Source: Bacteroidetes bacterium 43-16
Lineage (GTDB): Bacteria; Bacteroidota; Bacteroidia; Chitinophagales; Chitinophagaceae
DNA length: 64,000 bases
Direction of reading: 5' to 3'
Assembly (NCBI GenBank): GCA_001897525.1
Contig: MKTB01000003.1
Coordinates: forward strand, 372,001-436,000
Part shown: in pieces, positions 1 to 6,759 of the stretch
Layout: the number at the start of each line of letters is the position of its first letter
Position numbering within the stretch: position 1 is the stretch's first letter
Made by a program: the position numbers and the translations under genes
The notes under the pieces: model-generated
Seen by the model: only the letters and a program-made list of their open reading frames with translations
Databases searched by the model: none
What the model was told of the DNA's origin: nothing

Positions 1-1
1 A

Positions 2-952
2 GCAGAAAGAGATTTTCCCTTAACTCAATTAATTCCTATTGCCTCTGCAAGATCGGTAGGTAAGGAAATTAAATATAAAGATAAGTTCTATCCTGTTGTG
101 GACATTGAACAGGGTATTGCCATTCAGCCTGATATCGCCTTATTTTCTGCAGGAGGAAGCACTTCCCTGGAATGGGCAGAAAAGTTTGCTGCGGTAGGCT
201 GTGTCGTGATTGACAACTCATCAGCATGGCGTATGGACCCGACCAAGAAGCTTGTGGTACCGGAAGTGAATGGGCATGTGCTCAGTCCTGAAGACAAGAT
301 CATCGCTAATCCCAACTGCTCTACGATACAAATGGTTATGGTCTTAAACCCACTTCATCATGCTTTTAAAATTAAGCGCGTGGTGGTGAGTACTTACCAG
401 TCTGTAACGGGAAGTGGACAGAAAGGGGTGGATCATTTACTGGAGGAGCGAAAAGCCGGTAGCAGCGAAAAACCCTTCTACCCACACCCTATTGATTTAA
501 ATGTAATTCCTCATATTGATGTATTCCTGGATAATGGTTATACAAAAGAAGAAACCAAGATGATCCTGGAAACGCAAAAAATCATGGGTGATGATACCAT
601 TAAGGTCACGGCGACTACCGTACGTGTCCCGGTTATGGGCGGACATAGTGAAAGCGTAAATATTGAATTTGAGCAAGCTTTTGATCTGGACCAGGTCAAA
701 AACATCCTGGCCGGCTCTGAAGGCATAGCCTTATTAGACGACCCTGCACAAAATCATTACCCTACTCCGCTTAAAGCTTTTGGTACTAATGAGGTATGGG
801 TGGGCAGAATTCGCAGGGACGAATCCCTGGATAACGGATTAAACTGCTGGATTGTTGCAGATAATTTAAGGAAGGGAGCAGCAACCAATGCAATACAAAT
901 TGCTGAGTATTTAGTAAAAAACAAAATAATACTGGAAAAACAAGTATTATAA
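2..952 (+). CDS. asd: Aspartate-semialdehyde dehydrogenase (5' end beyond window)
   Basis: Reduces aspartyl-4-phosphate to aspartate semialdehyde with NADPH, the branch point to lysine/diaminopimelate, threonine and methionine. The reading frame is open from base 2, so the N-terminal nucleotide-binding glycines are cut off. What remains shows the family landmarks: LIPIASARSVGKEI near the left edge, FSAGGSTS, the DNSSAWRMD stretch, catalytic Cys in IANPNCSTIQM, and the substrate-binding region with RVPVMGGHSESV. The C-terminus NGLNCWIVADNLRKGAATNAIQIAE is typical for a complete end. A hairpin terminator follows about 50 bp downstream, so it is the last gene of its transcript. The GTG at 98 is internal, not the start. 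Family assignment is secure. Confidence 0.97.
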   Translation, partial: AERDFPLTQLIPIASARSVGKEIKYKDKFYPVVDIEQGIAIQPDIALFSAGGSTSLEWAEKFAAVGCVVIDNSSAWRMDPTKKLVVPEVNGHVLSPEDKIIANPNCSTIQMVMVLNPLHHAFKIKRVVVSTYQSVTGSGQKGVDHLLEERKAGSSEKPFYPHPIDLNVIPHIDVFLDNGYTKEETKMILETQKIMGDDTIKVTATTVRVPVMGGHSESVNIEFEQAFDLDQVKNILAGSEGIALLDDPAQNHYPTPLKAFGTNEVWVGRIRRDESLDNGLNCWIVADNLRKGAATNAIQIAEYLVKNKIILEKQVL

Positions 953-1002
953 GATAAATGCAACTGAATTAAGCACAATATAACTATAAATAATTTTATT
1001 TG

Positions 1003-1037
1003 AAAAAAATGGGTTGTTTCTACCAACCCATTTTTTA
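1003..1037 (+). terminator. Rho-independent terminator after asd
   Basis: A 13-bp perfect stem (1004-1016 with 1024-1036, arm AAAAAATGGGTTG) with a 7-nt loop ends in a run of six T. It lies between asd and the next plus-strand gene and separates their transcripts. Confidence 0.85.
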
Positions 1038-1131
1038 TTGAAGACTGTCTATATATGGCATGCACGAAACAAAAAATGTACTGATATTCAAGTTTTAGTG
1101 TTAAATTTAACGATTAAATATTTAGAAGTCC

Positions 1132-3036
1132 ATGAAAAAAGGTTTATACGCACTATTCGCCCTGTTTTGCCTGAGCTTTACTGCAAAAGCACAAATTGCG
1201 CTTACCTATGACGACACTTTAATTTGTAGAGGTGCCGAAATTACAATGGGAGCCTCAGTAACAGGCCAGGTCAATAGTCTTAGTTCAGATGATTATTTTA
1301 CCGCCGAAATTATTGACATCGGCTTTCCTTTCCAGTATTTTGGAACTACTTATACGCAATGTGTGATCTCCGGTAACAACTTTATTTCTTTCAATACTGC
1401 ATTAGCTGGTATGGGTAGTAGCTGGGTTTATAATACTGCGATCGGTAATGGTCAACTAAATAAAGCAGTTATGCTGGCCTTCCAGGATCTTTATTTACCT
1501 GCAGGCGGAACATTGAAATATCAAACATTCGGTACTCCGGGATCAAGAAAATTTGTTGTTGAGTTTTGTGAGGTCCCTAAGTTTTTTGGTACTTGTACGC
1601 AGTTTAAAGTAACCAACCAGGTTATTTTATATGAGGGTACTAATATCATTGAATTCCACACTACCAATATGCCGGGTAGTCCTGGTTGTCCGAGCACTAA
1701 TGCTACTGCTAATGCGGTTCAGGGCATCAGAGATGTAACCGGAGGCGTTACCCAGGAAATCTTTACCCCGGGCAGAGCTCCGGCGGATATGTGGGGTAAC
1801 ACAGGTGGCCAGAATACCTCAAGAAGATATACACCATCAACAGGTACAGGTCCGGCCTATACAGTGGATTCTATAGCCTATGATCCTTGGCAAATTATCG
1901 AGCAGGTGAACAATGGCCTTTTACACTGGTATGATGCCAATGGTAACCTCTTAGCTCAGGGCCCTACATTGACCACAACAGTAAGCAATCCTCCTTCTCC
2001 TGCACCAAGCACTTTCTTTGTGGTAGAATATACAGGACCTGCAGGATGTAACAATACTGCTAACTTTACCTTCAGAGACACGGTAGTGGTCAGGTTCAGT
2101 GACATCAAAACATATGTAAACGCTGAGATGTGTGCCGGATCTACTTATGATTTCTATGGCCGCACATTATTCAGCCCGGGTGTATATGATACTACCTTTC
2201 TTTCACAGATCGGATGTGACAGTGTAGTCATTTTGACCCTGGGTATCAACCCGCTTCCTGCTGCTAATATTACTAATGCGGATAAGCGTGCTAAAATATG
2301 TAGCGGAGACCGGTTCATATTTGCTGCAGAAAAAGGTAACGGATATCAGTATCAATGGTACAAAGATGATTTAGCTATTCCGGGAGCCGTTCAGGATACC
2401 TTTGGAGCTACTGCTGCCGGTGTGTATAAAGTAGAAGCAACGACCAATAAAGGCTGTAAAAAAATGTCTGCTCCTGTTGAGTTGGTGATTGCGCCAAATC
2501 CGACGGTTAAAATCAATTATTTCAGCAGCAATGATATTTGTGCCTTAGATACGGTTGAACTGAAAGCTATGGCTACAGGTAGCAATTTAGAGTACATCTG
2601 GAGCCCTGATGCTTATTTCAGAAGAACTCCGGGAAATGCTAAAGCTGCAGAAGTAAAAGCGATCATTCCTCAATCAGGATATGTATATGTAAAAGTATTT
2701 AATAATGACTTGTGTAGTGCTACAGATTCTTTGTTCATCAAAGCGGAACCTTGTTGCGACATGACCATGCCGAATGCATTTACACCAAATGGCGATGGCA
2801 AAAATGACTACTTCATTCCTAAACTGGAAGTGAGCCAGAAAATAATCTCTTTCGTTGTCTTTAACCGCTATGGTCAACTGGTTTATGAAAGCACAGCCAG
2901 CGGATCTTTAGGATGGGATGGCCGCGATAAGAATGGTAAAGAATTACAAGGCGGTGTCTATATGTACGGATTGAAATATTCTTGTACAGATGGTAAGGTC
3001 TACGAGAAAAAAGGTGATATTACTTTAATGAGATAA
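1132..3036 (+). CDS. Secreted protein with T9SS type B (gliding-motility-associated) C-terminal sorting domain
   Basis: A 634-residue exported protein. An N-terminal signal peptide (MKKGLYALFALFCLSFTAKAQ) is followed by a beta-rich, Cys-containing ectodomain and an Ig-like segment with the C..YQWYKDD pattern around residues 385-455. The last ~90 residues match the CHU_C / gliding-motility-associated domain: CCDMTMPNAFTPNGDGKNDYF, then FNRYGQLVYES, GWDGRDKNGKELQGGVYMYGL and a terminal GDITLMR. This C-terminal domain is known to direct export by the type IX system. The ectodomain function is not recognised; PNAFTPNGDG proteins are often adhesins or surface structural proteins. It is monocistronic, bounded by hairpin terminators on both sides. 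No TAnnTTTG box was found upstream. Confidence 0.9.
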   Translation: MKKGLYALFALFCLSFTAKAQIALTYDDTLICRGAEITMGASVTGQVNSLSSDDYFTAEIIDIGFPFQYFGTTYTQCVISGNNFISFNTALAGMGSSWVYNTAIGNGQLNKAVMLAFQDLYLPAGGTLKYQTFGTPGSRKFVVEFCEVPKFFGTCTQFKVTNQVILYEGTNIIEFHTTNMPGSPGCPSTNATANAVQGIRDVTGGVTQEIFTPGRAPADMWGNTGGQNTSRRYTPSTGTGPAYTVDSIAYDPWQIIEQVNNGLLHWYDANGNLLAQGPTLTTTVSNPPSPAPSTFFVVEYTGPAGCNNTANFTFRDTVVVRFSDIKTYVNAEMCAGSTYDFYGRTLFSPGVYDTTFLSQIGCDSVVILTLGINPLPAANITNADKRAKICSGDRFIFAAEKGNGYQYQWYKDDLAIPGAVQDTFGATAAGVYKVEATTNKGCKKMSAPVELVIAPNPTVKINYFSSNDICALDTVELKAMATGSNLEYIWSPDAYFRRTPGNAKAAEVKAIIPQSGYVYVKVFNNDLCSATDSLFIKAEPCCDMTMPNAFTPNGDGKNDYFIPKLEVSQKIISFVVFNRYGQLVYESTASGSLGWDGRDKNGKELQGGVYMYGLKYSCTDGKVYEKKGDITLMR

Positions 3037-3060
3037 TATAATCCCCTCAGGTTTTAAAAA

Positions 3061-3097
3061 GCAAAGGCCATGACTAGAGTCATGGCCTTTGCTTTTG
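3061..3097 (+). terminator. Rho-independent terminator after the type B cargo gene
   Basis: Perfect 14-bp stem (GCAAAGGCCATGAC, 3061-3074, with 3079-3092), TAGA loop, followed by TTTT. It starts 24 bp after the stop codon of the cargo gene. Confidence 0.9.
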
Positions 3098-3290
3098 CCA
3101 TTTTCTTGCCGCCTGAAGCACGCTTATGGGCAAAAGACAACTTCTTCTTCCACTCCCTTAAAGTAAATCGCCCAATGAAGCCTGCAATGCCCTTTAAACC
3201 GATTTGTTATAAGCCGGAACATGACCAATGTAAAGCCCCGAAGTTATTTACCCTTTGGCAAATAACCATTAACCAGGGCTATAAGGCACA
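3098..3290. other. Intergenic stretch without a recognisable gene
   Basis: The interval between the two convergent transcripts. One short inverted repeat is visible (GTTATTT near 3243 with AAATAAC near 3260). An open frame can be drawn from 3070 to 3411, but it runs through both terminator hairpins and has no protein-like composition, so I do not call it. Confidence 0.5.
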
Positions 3291-3325
3291 AAAAAACGGG
3301 TTATTGCTTATCGCAATAACCCGTT
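3291..3325 (-). terminator. Rho-independent terminator of tig
   Basis: 13-bp stem AACGGGTTATTGC (3295-3307) with 3313-3325. On the minus strand it ends in a six-T run (the As at 3291-3296). It lies 55 bp past the tig stop codon. A second small hairpin (ATCAACAC/GTGTTGAT, about 3343-3365) lies between. Confidence 0.88.
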
Positions 3326-3379
3326 TTCTATTTTTTCACCTGATCAACACATCAAAGGTGTTGATACAGATTATTTATT

Positions 3380-4762
3380 CTAGTGATTGTGGTGCACTTC
3401 GTGAGCGCTAGGCAGTTTCTGGAAATCTTCAAGACCGATTTCTTTTTCTACAACGTTCATTTTGTTCGCGATCTCGCCAAACAATTTGTCCATCATTAAC
3501 CTGCGATAAGTTTCATTTAAGGTATTCTCATCGTTGATCATTTTATCTACATATTCGTCTAACCAAGGCGCATCAGCAGCAGTATTACCAAAGTAAGCCA
3601 TCACCCTGTTTTTCATTTCTTCTTTAACTTCATCCAGGGAAACTTCTACTTTATATTCATTCACCAGTTTATCGGAGATTAAAGTCCAGCGTAACTGGTG
3701 TTCAAAAGAAGGCCATTCTTTTTCTACTTCTTCATCAGATTTCACTTGCTCCTGACCTTTCTTCAACCATGCTTTCAGGAATACTTCCGGCAATTCGATA
3801 TCTGTTCCGTGTACCAGTAATTCAAACAATTCGTTTTGTAAACGATCGTTGCCAATACGGCTGATCTCTTTACCCATTTCCTCTTTGATACGGGCTTTGA
3901 ATGCAGCTTCATCTTTAATACCCTGGCCAGGGAAAACTTCTTCAAAGAATTCATCATTCAGATCACGCATTTCTAAACGACCAACTTTAGTTAAAGTCAG
4001 TTTATAGAATGCATCAGCAGCTTCTTTACTTTCAGGATCTTGCTTCAGGGCATCTTTCAACAATTCTTTCAGTTCATCGCCTTCTGCGATTTCTGAAGCC
4101 TGGAATACAAGAGTTGTTCCGGCTTTAGCGCTTTTCAATTGCTCTTGCAATTTTTTCGGCATTTTATCTAAAGTCACTACATCTTCTGTAGCTTCTACTC
4201 CTTCTGCTACGTTTCCGTCTTTATCAGACACCTGGTAAGAAGCGTATACGATATCTGTATCCAGTTCTAATGTTTCAGGATTTTCAACTTTTCCGGCACG
4301 CTTACGGATATTCTCCACTTCGTCATCCAGCATTTTGTCGTCAATACTGATCACATATTTGTTCAATTTTCCGCTTTGCGCTTCGATTGCTTTTACATCG
4401 AACTCAGGCTTAAGACCGATTTCAAATGAAAATTCAAAATCCTGAGGCGTGTTCATATCAAAGTTCAGGCTTTGCTCGTCTAAAGGCAATGGCTGAGCGA
4501 AGATCGCAGGCTTTTCAGTATTTAAATAAGATTGTAATTGCTCGTTTGCTTTTTGAATAACTGCATCTGTAAATACAGATTGACCAAACATCTTACGCAC
4601 CATACCTGCTGGTACATTACCTTTCCTGAATCCAGGTAAATTTGCTTGCTTACCGTATTGTTTTAAATTCTTTTCGAAAGAAGGCATATAGTCTTCTTTA
4701 CTTACTTTTACGACGAGTTTTTCATGCAGCTTTGCAATAGGTTCACGCGTTATCGTTGACAT
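3380..4762 (-). CDS. tig: Trigger factor, ribosome-associated chaperone
   Basis: Binds at the ribosomal exit tunnel and holds nascent chains. The 460-residue length suits the family. The ribosome-binding signature GFRKGNVPAGMVRKMFG sits at residues 44-60 (conserved GFRxGxxP). The long helical C-terminal chaperone domain is rich in E/K, with FFEEVFPGQGIKDEAAFKARI and the LVHGTDIELPE segment characteristic of trigger factors. A central FKBP-type PPIase domain is not obvious by eye, as is common in Bacteroidota homologues. It stands alone, not next to clpP/clpX in this window, preceded by the tRNA-Leu terminator and followed by its own terminator. The start ATG at 4762 is the only sensible one. 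Confidence 0.95.
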   Translation of the reverse strand: MSTITREPIAKLHEKLVVKVSKEDYMPSFEKNLKQYGKQANLPGFRKGNVPAGMVRKMFGQSVFTDAVIQKANEQLQSYLNTEKPAIFAQPLPLDEQSLNFDMNTPQDFEFSFEIGLKPEFDVKAIEAQSGKLNKYVISIDDKMLDDEVENIRKRAGKVENPETLELDTDIVYASYQVSDKDGNVAEGVEATEDVVTLDKMPKKLQEQLKSAKAGTTLVFQASEIAEGDELKELLKDALKQDPESKEAADAFYKLTLTKVGRLEMRDLNDEFFEEVFPGQGIKDEAAFKARIKEEMGKEISRIGNDRLQNELFELLVHGTDIELPEVFLKAWLKKGQEQVKSDEEVEKEWPSFEHQLRWTLISDKLVNEYKVEVSLDEVKEEMKNRVMAYFGNTAADAPWLDEYVDKMINDENTLNETYRRLMMDKLFGEIANKMNVVEKEIGLEDFQKLPSAHEVHHNH

Positions 4763-4806
4763 TGAGCTCAGTTTTTTAGAGTTAATATTTTATTACAAAT
4801 TAAATT

Positions 4807-4836
4807 AAAATGCTCCGCTAATTGCGGAGCATTTTT
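4807..4836 (-). terminator. Terminator between tRNA-Leu and tig
   Basis: 12-bp stem AAAATGCTCCGC (4807-4818) with 4824-4835, 5-nt loop, T-rich on both strands. It lies directly 3' of the minus-strand tRNA and upstream of tig. Confidence 0.85.
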
Positions 4837-4839
4837 AGT

Positions 4840-4920
4840 GCGGGTGGAGGGACTCGAACCCCCATGCCTCGCGGCACTAGATCCTAAGTCTAGCGTGTCT
4901 ACCAATTTCACCACACCCGC
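4840..4920 (-). tRNA. tRNA-Leu (anticodon UAG, reads CUA)
   Basis: Read on the minus strand, the 81-nt sequence folds as a cloverleaf. The acceptor stem is GCGGGTG/CACCCGC, the D arm contains GGTGAAATTGGTAGAC, the anticodon stem CTAGA/TCTAG encloses loop CTTAGGA, there is a class II variable arm (TGCCGCGAGGCA), and the T loop contains GGTTCGAGTCC. The anticodon is positions 34-36 = TAG. CCA is not encoded. A Bacteroidota promoter lies immediately upstream and a terminator immediately downstream, so it is a single-gene transcript. Confidence 0.96.
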
Positions 4921-4936
4921 TGTTGCTAAAGGAGCA

Positions 4937-4966
4937 CAAAGGTAATATATAATTTATTAAAACAAA
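4937..4966 (-). promoter_or_regulatory. Promoter of tRNA-Leu
   Basis: Minus-strand TACCTTTG (complement of 4937-4944) with TTTG (complement of 4963-4966) 18 bp upstream. This matches the Bacteroidota -33/-7 pattern and ends 16 bp before the tRNA 5' end. Confidence 0.75.
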
Positions 4967-5074
4967 AAAAAATTCTATAAAATATCAGCCCTGTTTTACC
5001 TGCTTTAATATCTCTTTATCCTTAGGCTAAAATGCTGTATCTTGGGGCTATAACACGGATCTAAATCTATTTAA

Positions 5075-5596
5075 ATGATGCAAAATTTTGTGCTCCGGCT
5101 AGCCCTTATCTTAGGCCTTATCGTCACCTTAAGTAGCTGTGCCGAGAAAACCAGTTATGTAGTCGCTCATCAATCTGCCGGGGGTGAAATACAGCTCAGC
5201 GACCTCACTAAAGCCAAACATTACTTCAAGCGGGTGCTGGAAAACGCCAAGATACAAGATGAGCTCAGTAATTTTGAAATTGTTAGTATCCCAAATGATA
5301 CCGGCAAGGCTTTACAACTTTTACGGGCACATACCAGCGCTAAAAATGTTTATATCGCAATTGAAGTTTTTGAGGGTGAAAATGGTGAAATAGGCATTAC
5401 TTCCGCTTCGCTCACCCAGGGTGTTTTGATCTGCAATACGAGTTGTACAGAAGGTTGCCTTCCTGTAAAATCAAAGGGGCAATGGTCTTGCAGCAATCAA
5501 TGTAATCAGGGAAGTGGTTGCCAGGAAATAATTACCCGGGCCTACGAAGAGAACAATTATACCACTCCCATACAGGCCTTCCTGGAAAAATACTGA
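5075..5596 (+). CDS. Cysteine-rich lipoprotein of unknown function
   Basis: A 173-residue protein. The hydrophobic N-terminus ends in a lipobox (LSSC, Cys22), predicting a lipid-anchored envelope protein. A mixed alpha/beta middle part is followed by a compact Cys cluster around residues 120-150 (CNTSC, EGC, SCSNQC, GSGC: eight cysteines in about 30 residues). Such clustering suggests disulfides or a metal or FeS site, but no known family was recognised. It begins with tandem ATG codons. A weak promoter-like TATCTTGG lies about 30 bp upstream. It is monocistronic and converges on the class D beta-lactamase-like gene, with a large hairpin between. Confidence 0.8.
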   Translation: MMQNFVLRLALILGLIVTLSSCAEKTSYVVAHQSAGGEIQLSDLTKAKHYFKRVLENAKIQDELSNFEIVSIPNDTGKALQLLRAHTSAKNVYIAIEVFEGENGEIGITSASLTQGVLICNTSCTEGCLPVKSKGQWSCSNQCNQGSGCQEIITRAYEENNYTTPIQAFLEKY

Positions 5597-5634
5597 TAAA
5601 AAAAACCACGCAATAAAGATGGTCTCTAAAACAA

Positions 5635-5686
5635 GATTCCTCTTGTTACATCTGACCAGATCAGTGTGACAAGAGGAATCCCCTTT
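5635..5686. terminator. Large intergenic hairpin between convergent genes
   Basis: Outer 12-bp stem GATTCCTCTTGT (5635-5646) with 5669-5680, extended inwards by TACA/TGTG and CTGA/TCAG with a CCAGA loop, then CCCCTTTTG. It lies between two convergent genes and probably ends transcription of the lipoprotein gene. Confidence 0.65.
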
Positions 5687-5715
5687 TGTATGAATGCTAT
5701 ATGTTGCTTACAACA

Positions 5716-6642
5716 TTACTGATTATAGTTGTGAATTCTTGCTTTGGTCAACAAGTCATGGAGGATGGCGATACGGGTCTCCTGTAAATTAGGTGTGCTG
5801 TCCGGTGCTTTAAAGCAAAGTGCGAAAAAGTAAGGATGCGGAATAGCTTCCATTTTTTGTGATTTAGGATTTTTAAGCCGATGTACGGTTTCGGCAAAGC
5901 CTACAATCCATAAAATATCTTCTCCTGATTTTGTATCAATACCCCAGCCTGTTTTGTAATACAATTTGTAATCGGTAGCTGTTTCCTGCAGCATCATTCC
6001 TTTTACTATTCTTTGTGTGCGGGCAGAGAAAGGTAATTCATCATGGTATAAGCGCTTCATCAAACCTACCTGCTCATCGGGAGAAATTTTAAGGGTATCG
6101 TTCAGCCAGAAATTATCTACTACACCTCCGGTACGCATATTACCATACTGTACCGTATCCAGGTATTTCTGCATCAGGGGAAGCCCTATCCTTCTTGCCA
6201 GCTCCTGGAAGTAAGGAACGGCGCTTACCTTAAAAGCTTCTGACATGGTAAGGTCTTTATTCCATTCCGGCCTGTTAAAGGCTCCGGTAGTATCTTCATC
6301 CGGCCCTATCAATCGACCTTTTTTGTAGAAATGTTTCTTGCCCTCAAATTTTATCAGCATTTGCTCATCTAAAGCAACATTTGTTTCTAATGCGATCAGG
6401 GAATTAAAGATCTTAAAGGTGGAAGCCGGGGAGAACTGCTCGGAGCACATATCCTTGTTGTAGTAATTGGCCAGCTCTTTATTATTGTCATAATATTCAA
6501 AACTCCCTTCCTTGATCCCGTTTTTATCGAATACCTCTTTCCAATCTTTATGTTCGCTGATGCGTACATCTGAACATGCAGATAAACCAATCAGGCCCAG
6601 GCCTGTGAGTACAACTGTAATGGCGATTTTTAAAAACCTCAT
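5716..6642 (-). CDS. Class D beta-lactamase / penicillin-binding domain lipoprotein
   Basis: A serine acyl-enzyme of the OXA fold. Counting from the chosen Met (MRFLKIAI), the class D motifs are all present: S74-T-F-K77 (active serine and lysine), S140-A-V, Y166-G-N and K230-T-G. They sit in a context typical of OXA proteins (EAFKVSAVPYFQELARRIG, YYKTGWG). A lipobox (LSAC, Cys23) replaces the usual cleavable signal, so it should be lipid-anchored. It could hydrolyse beta-lactams or act as a BlaR-like or peptidoglycan enzyme; sequence alone does not decide. The longer in-frame start at 6681 overlaps the -7 box, so 6642 is preferred. It sits directly behind bamA but has its own promoter. Confidence 0.88.
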   Translation of the reverse strand: MRFLKIAITVVLTGLGLIGLSACSDVRISEHKDWKEVFDKNGIKEGSFEYYDNNKELANYYNKDMCSEQFSPASTFKIFNSLIALETNVALDEQMLIKFEGKKHFYKKGRLIGPDEDTTGAFNRPEWNKDLTMSEAFKVSAVPYFQELARRIGLPLMQKYLDTVQYGNMRTGGVVDNFWLNDTLKISPDEQVGLMKRLYHDELPFSARTQRIVKGMMLQETATDYKLYYKTGWGIDTKSGEDILWIVGFAETVHRLKNPKSQKMEAIPHPYFFALCFKAPDSTPNLQETRIAILHDLLTKARIHNYNQ

Positions 6643-6670
6643 AAAAAATGCTTTCTTGAAAATTTGAGTG

Positions 6671-6678
6671 CAAAGGTA
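6671..6678 (-). promoter_or_regulatory. -7 box of the class D beta-lactamase-like gene
   Basis: Minus-strand TACCTTTG, 28 bp before the chosen ATG. A possible TTTG -33 element (complement of 6701-6704) overlaps the bamA terminator. Confidence 0.65.
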
Positions 6679-6701
6679 CATTCTTTAAGTTTTAACCGCA
6701 C

Positions 6702-6739
6702 AAAAAAGAAACGTGCCCATTTGATGAGCACGTTTCTTT
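6702..6739 (-). terminator. Terminator of bamA
   Basis: 12-bp stem AAAGAAACGTGC (6705-6716) with 6728-6739. It is followed on the minus strand by a T run and lies 20 bp past the bamA stop codon. Confidence 0.85.
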
Positions 6740-6759
6740 CATTTTTAAAATATGATCTG

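Noticed and set aside
3070-3411. 113-codon open frame on the plus strand
   Set aside because: It runs through two terminator hairpins and into the 3' end of tig, with no family resemblance and no promoter.
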